Shown: one piece after another, positions 38,818 to 48,900 of the stretch
Layout of the letters: each line of letters starts with the position of its first letter
How positions within the stretch are numbered: position 1 is the first letter of the stretch
DNA from: Comamonas sp. 26
GTDB taxonomy: Bacteria > Pseudomonadota > Gammaproteobacteria > Burkholderiales > Burkholderiaceae_C
Assembly: GCF_002754475.1 (NCBI RefSeq)
Contig: NZ_PEFL01000002.1
Location: 248,001-312,000 of the forward strand
DNA length: 64,000 bases
Reading direction: 5' to 3'
Notes under the pieces: generated by a model
The model's input: only the letters and a program-made list of their open reading frames with translations
What the model was told of the DNA's origin: nothing
Database searches by the model: none
Program-made: the position numbers and the translations under genes

Positions 38818-41259
38818 CTATCTTTTTTTCTTGATGTCTTCAGGCCCTGCGACCAGCGCGCCAGCGCCGCGCACCTCGATATAGACGCTGTCCAGCAGCT
38901 TGCCCGATGCATCCTGCAGCTCCAGTTGATGCCGCCCTGGCCATGGCAACCAGCCAAGCTGGCTGCCGCGCCCAAGTTCTCGGCGCACTTCGCGCATCAC
39001 GGGTTTGGTGTTGGGGGGCGACCCAGCAGGAGGTGCAGAGTATTGCCGCGTCACCAGCTGCCAGCGCAGACTGTTGTCATGCCAGGCCTGCTCTGAAGCC
39101 ATGCCGGCCTGCCGCGCTACCAGTTGCACGCGCTGGCTGTCGGGCGGAATGTCTGGGTCCAGCGCCAGAATGGTTCCACTCGCCGGGCGCAGGATGCTGG
39201 CAGATTCTTTTGTCTGCTCCGGGTTCGCTGCAGATTTTGAGTCTTTTCGCCCTCTAGCCTTTGAATGATCAGCGCTAGCAGCTATGGAGTCCATAGCAAA
39301 AAGCGGCTGCTGCGTGCCAGTCACAAACCATTCGCTGCGGGTACTTTCAATCGGCATGCTGCCATTGCTCGCAAGGCCAAACTTCACTTGCTGATTCAGC
39401 ACTCCGGCCGGTGCCTTGGGTGGCCTGCTGGGGGTCTTGCGGTGCAAAAACCCCATCACCTCAGCCCAGATGGGCGCTGCACCGCTGGTGCCACTGACGG
39501 AGTGCATGGCCTCGCCTCCCGCATTGCCCACCCACACGCCCACGGTGTAACGCTCAGACCAGCCCACGGCCCAGTTGTCGCGCATGTCCTTGCTGGTGCC
39601 GGTTTTCACCGCTGACCAAAAGCGCGTGGCCAGCACACTGTCGGTACCAAACGTGGGCGCGCGCGCCATGTTGTCGGAGAGTATGTCGCCCACGATAAAA
39701 GCGGCCTGGGCATCCAGCGCCTGCACGGGCTTGTCGTCGGCCACCGAATCACTGGGTTTGCTACCGGCCTTACGGCTGCCTGCAACCACCGCCCAGTTCA
39801 CCGGCTGATAAACACCGCCATTGCCCAGCGCGCGGTAAGCGTTGGTCAGCTGCAGCAAAGGCACCTCGCTGCTGCCCAGCGCCAGACTGAAGCCGTAGTA
39901 GCCGCCGCTTTCGCGCAGCGGCAGGCCCAGATTTTTGAGCTGGGTAAAGAAAGCATCGGGCGTGACCATGACCAGCGTGCGCACCGCAGGCACGTTAAGC
40001 GATGAGGCCAATGCCGTACGGGCCGACACCCAGCCCTTGAAGCGGCGGTCGTAATTCTGTGGAATGTAGAGGCCGTTTTGCGTGTTGATCTGGGCCGAAG
40101 AATCTTCAATCAGCGATGCCGCCGTGATGCGCTTTTCAGCAATCGCCTGCGCATACAAAAACGGTTTGAGCGTTGAGCCAGGCTGGCGCATGGCTGTTAC
40201 GCCATCGACTTCAGAGGCCTGGCTCATCGCGCCCGATGAGCCCACCCACGCCAGTATTTCTCCCGTGCGGTTATCCAGCACCACCAGCGCACCATCTTCC
40301 ACATTGCGGCCTTGCAGCTCACGCAGATGCTGCTGCAGGCTACTCACCGCAAAACGCTGCAAGGGAGCGCTCAAAGTGGATCGCACCTGCGCCAGCCCTT
40401 TGTTTTGCGGCAGTGCCAGCCAGCGGCGTGCAAAGTGCGGCGCTACGCCTTCGCTGGCCAGCCACTGGCGGCGCTGCAGCACGCTGGCGGTGTAAAGCTG
40501 CAGGGCAGAGCCTGACTCAGCGCAATTGCGCGCCGCCACATCATCAGGAATCATGATCTGCAACACGCCACAGGCACGCTGGGCCACGCGCTCCACCGAG
40601 GCATTGGGCGCACGCACCAGAGCCGCAGCAATCGCGGACTCACGCGCATCCAGCCCATGCGCAGCCTTGCCGTACAGGCTTTGCGACAGGGCATCGATGC
40701 CAACGATCTCGCCCCGGAAGGGCACCGTATTCAGATAGGCCTCCAGAATCTGATCCTTGCGCCAACGCCTGTCCAGCACCTGGGCGGCCACCGCCTGCCC
40801 CACCTTCTGCACCACGCTGCGCCCGCCTGGTCCCTGTCGCCAGTCGCCATCCAGCAAGCCGGCCAACTGCATGGTGATCGTGCTGGCACCCCGGGTGCGC
40901 GTGTTCCAGAGATTGCCCCAGGCAGCAGATGTGACAGCCGCCCAGTCCACACCGCTGTGCTCATAAAAGCGTTTGTCTTCGCTCAGCACCAACGCGGTGC
41001 GCAAAGCAGGCGACACATCGGCCAGCGGCACCCATGGGCCTCTGCGCACCGTGCTGTCGGTGCGCTGGCGCTGCAGCAGCTCCCCTTCCCGCGAAAGCAG
41101 CAGTGTCTCCGAGGAGCGATGATCGCGGCGCACCTCTTCAAAACTGGGGACCGCATGGCTGGCCGCCGCGAGACCAAGCAAGCCCGTCATCACAGCCAAA
41201 GAACGCCAGTTCTTTCCCGGCTTCAGGGTCTTGAAATACCGCCACATGCCTTGTTCCAT
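38818..41259 (-). CDS. pbpC: penicillin-binding protein 1C
   Basis: Bifunctional class A penicillin-binding protein, about 813 residues. An N-terminal membrane segment (about 22-38) precedes the transglycosylase domain with EDKRFYEHSGVDW and RGASTITMQLAG. The transpeptidase domain has the SxxK serine in QPGSTLKPF, SLN in ASSLNVPAV and KTG in AVKTGTSKDMRDNWAVGW. A C-terminal BiPBP_C-type beta domain follows a polar linker (SIAASADHSKARGRKDSK region), which is encoded by a copy of the dispersed repeat. PbpC is often next to yfhM; here yfhM is 4.7 kb away on the same strand. The start is uncertain among three nearby ATGs. Confidence 0.93.
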   Translation of the reverse strand: MEQGMWRYFKTLKPGKNWRSLAVMTGLLGLAAASHAVPSFEEVRRDHRSSETLLLSREGELLQRQRTDSTVRRGPWVPLADVSPALRTALVLSEDKRFYEHSGVDWAAVTSAAWGNLWNTRTRGASTITMQLAGLLDGDWRQGPGGRSVVQKVGQAVAAQVLDRRWRKDQILEAYLNTVPFRGEIVGIDALSQSLYGKAAHGLDARESAIAAALVRAPNASVERVAQRACGVLQIMIPDDVAARNCAESGSALQLYTASVLQRRQWLASEGVAPHFARRWLALPQNKGLAQVRSTLSAPLQRFAVSSLQQHLRELQGRNVEDGALVVLDNRTGEILAWVGSSGAMSQASEVDGVTAMRQPGSTLKPFLYAQAIAEKRITAASLIEDSSAQINTQNGLYIPQNYDRRFKGWVSARTALASSLNVPAVRTLVMVTPDAFFTQLKNLGLPLRESGGYYGFSLALGSSEVPLLQLTNAYRALGNGGVYQPVNWAVVAGSRKAGSKPSDSVADDKPVQALDAQAAFIVGDILSDNMARAPTFGTDSVLATRFWSAVKTGTSKDMRDNWAVGWSERYTVGVWVGNAGGEAMHSVSGTSGAAPIWAEVMGFLHRKTPSRPPKAPAGVLNQQVKFGLASNGSMPIESTRSEWFVTGTQQPLFAMDSIAASADHSKARGRKDSKSAANPEQTKESASILRPASGTILALDPDIPPDSQRVQLVARQAGMASEQAWHDNSLRWQLVTRQYSAPPAGSPPNTKPVMREVRRELGRGSQLGWLPWPGRHQLELQDASGKLLDSVYIEVRGAGALVAGPEDIKKKR
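39250..39292. repeat. dispersed bipartite repeat read inside pbpC
   Basis: On the minus strand CCATAGCTGCTAGCGCT matches the left arm of copy 1 at 14 of 15 core positions, followed after a spacer by AAGGCTAGAG, a right-arm remnant. It is translated in frame as part of the linker between transpeptidase and C-terminal domains. Confidence 0.6.
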
Positions 41260-41323
41260 GTCTGTTGTACACCGTTTGAATTCATCAAGCATTGTCCCAA
41301 AGATGCACCAGCAGCTACGGGAT

Positions 41324-41349
41324 AAAAAAAGCGGCTCCGGGGAGCCGCT
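41324..41349 (-). terminator. intrinsic terminator after the HdeD-like gene
   Basis: AGCGGCTCC pairs with GGAGCCGCT around a 2-nt centre; on the minus strand seven T follow. It separates the HdeD-like gene from pbpC. Confidence 0.85.
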
Positions 41350-41370
41350 GATGGGAAGCGTATTTCGCTT

Positions 41371-41931
41371 TTAGATAGCGGTGACTTTTTTGATCTTGAA
41401 GGCCAGGATCACCATCAACACGCCAAAGATGACCGCATAGGTTGCCAGAACCCACAGCATGGCCATCAGGCCCGCGCCGGGCTGGGCCAGCACGAAGATG
41501 CCGAACAACACCGATAGCAGACCGCCGAGCACCAGTATCCATTCGCCATCGATTTCCTTGCGCAGACGCAATGCCGCCACGATTTGCAGCACGCCGGTTA
41601 TCAAGGCCCAGACGCCAATATAAATGGTCAGCACCAGCGCGGTGACTGCCGGATTGATGGCAGTGAGCACGCCGACGATCACGCCCGTCAGACCCCAGAG
41701 CAGCACCAGCCACCAGTGGCGTGACTGCTTGCGACTCTTGATGGCGGTATAGATGCCCAGCAGCCCATCGACAAACACATAGGCCCCGAACACCAGCACC
41801 AATGCCGCTGCGGAAGCCACGGGCTGCATCCAGGTCAGTACACCAAAAATAATGGCAGCAGCACCACGCAACAAGAGCACCCACCAGCTGCGGTGCAACA
41901 TGATGGACATGGATGGAATTTCTACAGGCAT
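41371..41931 (-). CDS. HdeD family membrane protein
   Basis: Integral membrane protein of 186 residues with six hydrophobic segments arranged as three similar pairs, the HdeD/DUF308 pattern. The start MPVEIPSMSIMLHRSWW leads into GAAAIIFGVLTWMQPVASAAALV, the repeated unit typical of the family. E. coli HdeD lies in the acid-fitness island, but its molecular role is not settled, and no acid-resistance genes are nearby here. AGAGGAG lies 5 bp before the ATG. It is followed by its own terminator, so it is separate from pbpC. Confidence 0.88.
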   Translation of the reverse strand: MPVEIPSMSIMLHRSWWVLLLRGAAAIIFGVLTWMQPVASAAALVLVFGAYVFVDGLLGIYTAIKSRKQSRHWWLVLLWGLTGVIVGVLTAINPAVTALVLTIYIGVWALITGVLQIVAALRLRKEIDGEWILVLGGLLSVLFGIFVLAQPGAGLMAMLWVLATYAVIFGVLMVILAFKIKKVTAI

Positions 41932-42014
41932 GAAAGCTCCTCTCTTAAAGGGTTCAACAACATTGCAGCTTGCGCTGCAGCTCGTCTATTTCAAGCTCGA
42001 CCATAACGGCTAGT

Positions 42015-42896
42015 TCAAGCCAGCGTCAACATCACAGGCTGATGGTCGGACGACTGCGTAGAGCTATCCACCCGCCAAGCTTGCACATATTCACTTAGGC
42101 TCTCGCTGACCCAAATCAAGTCACAAGCACCTGGCTCAGCGCCCCAGGTTCTGTCCACTAGCCTGAAGGTTGGCGGCTGCGGCTGCCCGGGGTTCAACAC
42201 CTCCCAACTATTGAGCCACTGACCGGGCAGCAGACTGCCCTGCTCGCCGGCTGTCCAAGGTGCAGACAAGGCCGCATATTCAGGCTCATGCGGCTCAAAG
42301 TTGAAATCCCCGCACAGCACGGCATGGCGGGTGTGTGGCTTGGTCTGATAAGGCGATCCATCGCTGGCAGGCTGCGGCGGCGCATCGGCCAGCGCGCAAG
42401 CCTGTATCTGCAAATCACGCAAAGCGACGGCCTGCGCCATACGCTGGCGTTTCGAGAAATATTCAAGGTGAGTCGTCATGATGCGCACCGGCCCCAGCAC
42501 CGTATCCCTCACGGTCACCACCGAGCACATGCGCTGCATGCAACGTAGGTTTGCATCAGCAGGCATGGGCAGCGGGTAGTGCTGAACCTGGAGCACCGGC
42601 AAGCGCGTAGCAATCACATTGCCAAAGCGCTGATGGCCCTGCGCGGTGAACTCATCAATGGATGCGCCCAGAAAGATCTGCCAGCCCGGCAGCAGCGCCT
42701 TTAGCTCATCCAATTGGTCGCCGGGCCTGCCTTGAAGAGCTGGATAGTTGACGGCAATCTCCTGCAGGCACAGTACATCTAGAGCGCCAGCATCGCCTTG
42801 CTCACCCATCTGCAACGCGTGCTGCACGACACGCTCCACACTGACCTTTCCATCCATACCGCAGCACCATTGCGTGTTCCAGGTCAGGACCTTCAT
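42015..42896 (-). CDS. endonuclease/exonuclease/phosphatase family protein
   Basis: EEP-fold hydrolase of 293 residues. Motifs: LTWNTQW at the N-terminus, LCLQEI near residue 45, the histidine motif MTTHLEY near 145, CGDFNFEPHEPEY near 195, and DHQPVML at the C-terminus, giving the metal-binding Glu, Asp and Asn and the catalytic His. Members cleave nucleic acid, phospholipid or inositol phosphate headgroups; nothing in the context selects among these. No signal peptide is visible, so it is probably cytosolic. Confidence 0.87.
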   Translation of the reverse strand: MKVLTWNTQWCCGMDGKVSVERVVQHALQMGEQGDAGALDVLCLQEIAVNYPALQGRPGDQLDELKALLPGWQIFLGASIDEFTAQGHQRFGNVIATRLPVLQVQHYPLPMPADANLRCMQRMCSVVTVRDTVLGPVRIMTTHLEYFSKRQRMAQAVALRDLQIQACALADAPPQPASDGSPYQTKPHTRHAVLCGDFNFEPHEPEYAALSAPWTAGEQGSLLPGQWLNSWEVLNPGQPQPPTFRLVDRTWGAEPGACDLIWVSESLSEYVQAWRVDSSTQSSDHQPVMLTLA

Positions 42897-42921
42897 CTCT
42901 TGGCTTTCTTATGCATTGAAA

Positions 42922-42968
42922 ATGGCTGAATTGCTTATCTTTAAAGCGCTAGAAGCTATTATTTTTAC
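42922..42968. repeat. dispersed bipartite repeat, copy between two genes
   Basis: The right arm TAAAGCGCTAGAAGCTATT with a T run is well kept; the left arm GGCTGAATTGCTTA is partly eroded. It lies between the VOC gene and the endonuclease-like gene. Confidence 0.65.
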
Positions 42969-42977
42969 AAAGCAAGG

Positions 42978-43373
42978 CTACTGATCTGCGAGCAGATTCT
43001 CGCGCAACTGGAACACATTGCCTTCGCAATCCATGGCGTTGCAGACCGCAAAGCCGGGGCCTTGCCAGCGCTCATCAAACACCTGCCCGCCAAGCTTCTC
43101 TGCCGCTATTGCGGCCTCGGCAATCGCAGGCACGGTGACGAAGAACTTGAGCGCCACATCGGAACGACGCTGCGGCGGTGTGTCGATGTGGACCTGCGTT
43201 GCAATCTCGGCAGGTATGGCATGAATTACCAACTGCAGCGCGGCGGACTCCAGCACGATGATGTGCTCATCTGCATGCAAGCGCTGCATGCGCAGCACCT
43301 GCTCATAGAAGCGGGCCAGACAATGGAAATCCTTGGCATAAATCAGCACACCAGCAGCAGCGGGTCCGGCCAT
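42978..43373 (-). CDS. VOC (glyoxalase/bleomycin resistance) family protein
   Basis: A 131-residue single VOC domain. GVLIYAKDFHCLARFYEQVLRM at the N-terminus is the first beta-alpha-beta unit with the FYE motif, and FVTVPAIAEAAIAAEKLGG plus DCEGNVFQLRE form the second. The expected metal ligands are partly replaced, so an enzymatic role is uncertain. The chosen ATG starts the domain directly; the open frame extends 38 codons further upstream with no family match. Confidence 0.83.
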   Translation of the reverse strand: MAGPAAAGVLIYAKDFHCLARFYEQVLRMQRLHADEHIIVLESAALQLVIHAIPAEIATQVHIDTPPQRRSDVALKFFVTVPAIAEAAIAAEKLGGQVFDERWQGPGFAVCNAMDCEGNVFQLRENLLADQ

Positions 43374-43483
43374 CTTCAACTCCTTGAACAAAGCACTGAA
43401 TATAGACCCGTACTTTGACGCACGCGTGAATGAGGCGCTGCACAGAAGCGGCAAACACCTCTCTTTCTCACGCGCTGGCCTGT

Positions 43484-45565
43484 TCAACTATGCCCGGGCG
43501 CGCGATTGAGCAGCTGCGTGCGCTGATCTGCACTGAGCGACAGATAGCGTTCGTAATGACGCAATATGTCGGCAATGATTTCTTCGGATCGCAGGTACTG
43601 AATGTCGTAACCCTGGCGACCATCCTCGAAGAAGGTCATGGGTTCGTAGACATGGCGACGTGTGCTTTCGCTGGCCGCATCTCGCATCATGAAGGTAGGC
43701 ACGGCACGACGCGTGCTGCGCACGCCATAGACGAAATCACGCAGCGCCGGATTGGGAATCGTCAGGCGCAATTCCCCATCGGCAACAGACTCCTCGCTGA
43801 CAACGGCCTGCACGCCACGCTTTTGCATTTCGACCGCAACCTCTCGCATGGCAGGAAGCACCACACCCGCAAGAAATTTGCGAACATCCGCACTCGAGGG
43901 CTGATGCACGATCTGCTCCAGACGTTTGCGCCAGTGCAAACCACTCCAGAAACTGGTGGCCGGTGCCAAGTCCTGCGTGAAATGCGCACGGTCAGCCAGC
44001 AGCCCCTTCCATAATCCGTAGCACAGCGCCAACATGATCAGGGTCACTGGCACGGCCGCTACCAAGGTCATCGCTTGCAGGGCCTTGAGACCGCCCGCCA
44101 GCAGCAGCACCAAAGCCGTCAAACCGAGCATCACAGCCCAGAACAGGCGCTGCCAGACCGGCGAGTGCGGGTGACCGCGTGAGGCGATGGTGTCCACCAC
44201 AAAGGCGCCCGAGTCCGCCGAGGTGACGAAGAACACGGCGATCAGCAAGATGGCGAGCCAGGCCACCACTTTGAACCAGGGCAGATACTCAAAGAAACGA
44301 AACAGCAAGGCATCGACATTGCCCACTGTCTGACTGAGCGCCCCCTGTGCCACATGCGTATCAATCCAGATGGCGCTATTGCCGAAGGCTGTCATCCACA
44401 CCAGATTAAAGGCCGTCGGCACCAGCAGCACACCGATGACGAACTGGCGAATGGTGCGCCCGCGCGAGATACGCGCGATGAACATGCCCACAAAGGGTGA
44501 CCAGGAAATCCACCAGGCCCAGTAAAGAATGGTCCAGCCGCCAAACCAGGCCGGGTCGTTTGCCGGTTCATAGGCAAAGGTGCGTAGCGACAGCCGCACC
44601 AGATCAGAGAAGTAGTTGCCAATATTCTCACTGAGGGCCTGGAACAGAAACACCGTGGGTCCGGCGACGACCACAAACCCCAGCAACAGAAAGGACAGCG
44701 ACAAATTGAATTCACTCAGACGCCTCACGCCCTTGTCCAGCCCCGATACGGCCGAGATACCCGCCAGCACCACCACGACGACGATGACCCCGGCGCGAAA
44801 CCCCGTCGTTGATGTGTCCCAGCCCGTCAATGTGTGCAAGCCCGCAGCCAGTTGCAGCGCGCCATAGCCCAAGGTTGTGGCAATCCCCGCGATCGTCCCT
44901 ACCAGGGCAAAGGCATCGACGCCATGACCTACAGGGCCATTAATACGCTCCTTGAGCAGTGGATACAGGCCTGAGCGCATTGTCAGTGGCAGGTTGTAGC
45001 GAAAACCAAAATAGGCCAGCACCAGCCCCATGGTTCCGTAGACAGCCCAGGCATGAAAGCCCCAATGAAAGAACGTTGACTGCAAGGCCTCACGCGCTGC
45101 CGCAGGCGTGGCTCCCGCAGCGGTGGGCGGTTTCAAATAATGCTGCAGCGGCTCACCAACGCCGAAATACATGAGACCGATACCCATGCCCGCAGCGAAC
45201 AACATGGAGGTCCAGGAGAGAAAGCTGAACTCCGGCTCGGCATCGTCAGGACCCAGCCGGATATCGCCAAAACGGCTGGCTGCCAAGAGCACGAGAAACA
45301 CCAGAAACAGCGTGACAGAGACCATGTAGAACCAGTCCAGATGTCCTACCACCCAGGCCTGGGCACCCGAGAACAAGGCATCGGCACGCTGGGGCATGAG
45401 TCCGCAATACAGCAGCAGAGCACCCAGCGCCAATAGCGCAGGCACGACCACCGGCGCAGCGAAGGTAGTGCGCGGAACAGAGTCCTCACCCGCGCCCGTA
45501 GAAGAAGGTGGAGAAGCAGCAGACGGCGTGGAGGTTTCCGTTGCTTTATCACTGGCTTCAGGCAT
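43484..45565 (-). CDS. betT: BCCT family betaine/choline/carnitine transporter (BetT-like)
   Basis: BCCT-family secondary transporter of 693 residues. A polar Ser/Pro/Thr-rich N-terminus of about 35 residues precedes 12 membrane helices. The family signature WTILYWAWWISWSPFVGMFIARISRG is partly visible near residue 350, and the unwound helix GMGIGLMYFGVGEP near 130. A C-terminal cytoplasmic tail of about 170 residues, as in BetT of E. coli and Pseudomonas, could regulate activity with osmolarity. Choline is the likely substrate, but no betAB genes are nearby. GGGGAG lies 6 bp before the selected ATG. Confidence 0.88.
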   Translation of the reverse strand: MPEASDKATETSTPSAASPPSSTGAGEDSVPRTTFAAPVVVPALLALGALLLYCGLMPQRADALFSGAQAWVVGHLDWFYMVSVTLFLVFLVLLAASRFGDIRLGPDDAEPEFSFLSWTSMLFAAGMGIGLMYFGVGEPLQHYLKPPTAAGATPAAAREALQSTFFHWGFHAWAVYGTMGLVLAYFGFRYNLPLTMRSGLYPLLKERINGPVGHGVDAFALVGTIAGIATTLGYGALQLAAGLHTLTGWDTSTTGFRAGVIVVVVVLAGISAVSGLDKGVRRLSEFNLSLSFLLLGFVVVAGPTVFLFQALSENIGNYFSDLVRLSLRTFAYEPANDPAWFGGWTILYWAWWISWSPFVGMFIARISRGRTIRQFVIGVLLVPTAFNLVWMTAFGNSAIWIDTHVAQGALSQTVGNVDALLFRFFEYLPWFKVVAWLAILLIAVFFVTSADSGAFVVDTIASRGHPHSPVWQRLFWAVMLGLTALVLLLAGGLKALQAMTLVAAVPVTLIMLALCYGLWKGLLADRAHFTQDLAPATSFWSGLHWRKRLEQIVHQPSSADVRKFLAGVVLPAMREVAVEMQKRGVQAVVSEESVADGELRLTIPNPALRDFVYGVRSTRRAVPTFMMRDAASESTRRHVYEPMTFFEDGRQGYDIQYLRSEEIIADILRHYERYLSLSADQRTQLLNRAPGHS

Positions 45566-45934
45566 GGATTTCTCCCCTGGCAGTTGCTCCATGATCCAGG
45601 TGTCAGACGCCCACTGGCATCGCGGACAAAAGGTCTTGGCGCATTGGGTTGCAGAAGGTCACATTGTGTATGTGCACACCATAACGAAATGCGTGGGACA
45701 GCGGCGAGAAATATCTGACAGCAACCTTTTTGTGCAGCCGTCTGACTTCCAAGTTGAGGCAATGCGTGCAGGCTGTTCTGGATAGCCCCCTTTCTCGCAT
45801 GCACCGCTGAAGCCGGGTCTGCCCCACAAGCAGGGGCATAAATTAAATAGCACCCAGGGCTTGTTTCAAAAGCGCTGGGTGCTATTTTCACTCCACTCAA
45901 GTCTGCTTAAAGACGAGGCATCAGCCCCGACTCA
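45566..45934. other. gene-free region between betT and the macroglobulin gene
   Basis: No convincing gene. It should hold the betT promoter on the minus strand; a partial palindrome TGTGCACA near 45670 might be a regulator site but no family was recognised. The hairpin and repeat copy at 45845-45887 lies at the macroglobulin end. Confidence 0.4.
45845..45887 (-). terminator. hairpin after the macroglobulin gene, dispersed-repeat copy
   Basis: AAATAGCACCCAG pairs over 13 bp with CTGGGTGCTATTT around a 17-nt loop containing GCTTG and AAGCG. The outline equals the dispersed repeat, but the inner arm bases are changed on both sides so that pairing is kept. On the minus strand it follows the macroglobulin stop by about 48 bp and is followed by an AT-rich stretch. 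Confidence 0.65.
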
Positions 45935-48900
45935 TCAGCGCTTGTCGATAACCTTCACGCGTGCGTTGGGCACCTCACCAAACATCTCAGGTGCATACAG
46001 CGCTTCGGCGCGTGTGGGCGGCAGGGCGAAGTCACCGGCGTTGTTAAGGCGCACGGTGTATTCGACCTTGGTCGTGCCTGCAGGCAGGTATTGGTAGTAG
46101 GCGCGGTAGGCCTCGAAGCTGCGCTCTTCATAGGCCAGCCAGCCTGCGCCCTCCTTCTGCTCGCCCTTGGTCGCAATTTCCGAGTCACGGCCCAGGCCGC
46201 CACCCAGAATGGTCGCCCCCGTGGGCACAGGGTCGGTAATTGCCACCCAGGTCATATCGGTCTTGGCCTGTACTTCCAGCGTCACGCGCAGCACATCGCC
46301 GCGTGAGTACTGACCACCACCAAACATGCTCTTGTCCGCCTGATCCACCGGCGTAATGGTCTTTTTGATGGTGTAGCCCGCGCTGAACGGGGCCTTGAGA
46401 GCCACGGCCGCCACGGACTGCACGGTCAGCCAGGGCTTGCCCGTGCCTTGCTGGGTCACGCTGAGCTGACCCTTACCGGCCTTGGCCCAGGGCATGAACA
46501 TGCTGTTGTTCAGCAAGCCACCAGCACGCACAGGCTCGCCAAACATGCTCGTCGCATGGGCTGCGCCCTGCACATCTTCAGATGTAGCGCGCTTCACGTC
46601 GGCCCAGTTCACCTTGGCTTCGTTGCCATTCATGGTGGCGACTGTCGTACCAGCCACAGCCTCGGACTCAAACTTCTGCGAGAAGCGGCGCAGTGCCAGC
46701 GCCCCCCAGAGGTTGGCCGTAGTCGTGCTCCAGGCACCGCCCTGCTGACGCGCAATAAAGCCGCTGACCAGACGAGGCATGTCCTCTGCCCAGGCGGGAT
46801 CATTGATGGTCACCAGCATCAGGCGCGCCAGGTTCACGTCGGGGCCCTGCATCAGCCACCACCAGCTATCGTCCTGATCGGTCGAGAAGCCGGCACGCGT
46901 GCCGTTGAAGGTCAGGCGGGCACGCAGAATCTGCATAGCCTGGGCCAGACGTTCATCGCGCTGCGGTGCATCGTTCATGCGCTGCAGCAGCATCACCCAG
47001 TCGATGACCGCATGCGTGGGCCACTGGTTGGGCGTGGCGTTGATGCTGTCAAGCATGCGTGGCGTGGCCTTGCCGGACTGCGCCAGCGCGGCAATGGCGG
47101 CCAGCTTGCGCATGTCCAGATCCTTGCGCGGGCTCCAGAAGTTACGCTGAATACGGCCTTCCACAAAGGCGATCAGGCCGTCCTCCATGTGCGCTCGCTC
47201 GGCCGCTGGCAGCACAAAGCGCTTGTCCACGCCCTGCGCCAGGGCCGACAGATTGATCAGGTGCGCCGTCAGCGTATCGCTGCCGCGATTCACGCCACCA
47301 TCCGTCGATGGGAAGTAGTTGGCCAGGCCGTCGCTGTCCAGATAGTTGGGCAGCTGCGCCATGGTGCTAGCCCACAGCTCGGCGTTGTTCATACCAACGG
47401 CCTTGCTGGTCGTCTGCTCCAGGCAGGAGTAGGGATAGCGGGCCCACCAGTCGCGCACGCCGGGCAGACCTTCGGTCAGCTTCGGCACCAGCGACATCTG
47501 CAGGCCACCACGGCCGGGCAGCGCATCAGCGGGCGGGTTCACGGGCACGGTATATGTGCCGTTCACCTGCACCAGCGTAGCCTGCTGCACCGTCAATGGC
47601 ACGGCGGGCACGATGCGCTGGCTGACTTTCAGGGCATCCTGCGCAGCGTCGGCACCACCGCTGGTGTCACGCGCGGCGATCTCCCAGATCAATGCTTCAG
47701 CACGCGTGCCTGATAGCTGGGCCGGAGCCTTGACGTCCCATGCCACTTCGCGCGCTTCTCCTGCCGGAATCTCTACGGTCTGTGGCTTGAGTTCCAGCAT
47801 GGTGGCGCGCGGCGTCACTTCCACCTTCATGGCCTTGGCCGAGGTATTGCGCAGCGTCACCTGAGCACGGAACTGGTCATCCTCGCGAACCAGCGGCGGC
47901 AAGCCGCTGATGATCTGCAGATCCTGCGTGGTGCGAATCGCCGTCTGGCCTGTACCAAACAGGCTCACGCCCGCATCGGCTACGGCGACCACCTGGAAGG
48001 TGGTCAACGCATCGTTGAGCGGCACGTCGATCAGCGCCATGCCGTTCGCATCGAGCACCACATTGGGTGCCCACACCAGCAGGGTATTGAGCAGCTCGCG
48101 CGTTGGGCTGTGGCCACCGCCACCGCCCGCGGGCACGGCCTTCTTGCCATAGTGTCGTCGGCCAATCACTTCCATCTGCGCGGTGGATGTCTGCACACCC
48201 CACTCGCGGCGCGTCAGCATGGCGTCCAGCAGGTTCCAGCTGGTGTTGGGCATCAGCTCCAGCAAGGCCTGATCCACGGCGGCCAGCGCCACATGGGCAC
48301 CTGCAGCAGGCTTGCCGTCAGGCAGCATAGCCTTGATAGTGACCTTGGCCGTGCCGCGCACCTTGTAGCTGCTCTTGTCCGAAGTCACCTTCACATCAAG
48401 CGTGTGGTTCTTCAAACCCACGCGAATTTCAGACATGCCGAAACGGAAAGCGGGCTTGGAGAGATCGACCATCGATGTGGGCGCAATGAACTCCTTGCCA
48501 TCACTCCAGAAAGCACGCCACCACTCCACCGGCGACTTGAAGCCCCAGGTGAAGAAGCTGTACCAAGGCACTTCCATCAGACGGCCCCGCAGCGCCAGCA
48601 CGCTGACGTAAACATTGGGCCCCCAGTTCTCTTCAATCTTGACGTCTACCGTCGGGTTGTCACCCGTCAGCTCAACGACTTGCGTGCTCACAACACCTTC
48701 GCGCTCCACTGACACCAACGCGGTTGCGCGGCGGAAAGGCATGCGCACCTGAAAGCGTGCGGTCTCGCCGGGCTCATAGCTCTTGCGCTCGGACAGCACA
48801 TCCATGCGGTCATGGTCTTCGCCGCCGAACCAGATCTCGCCCTTACCCGTCACCCAGACCGATGCAGCGGCCTGGCTGCTGCGGCCATCTTTGTCAGAGG

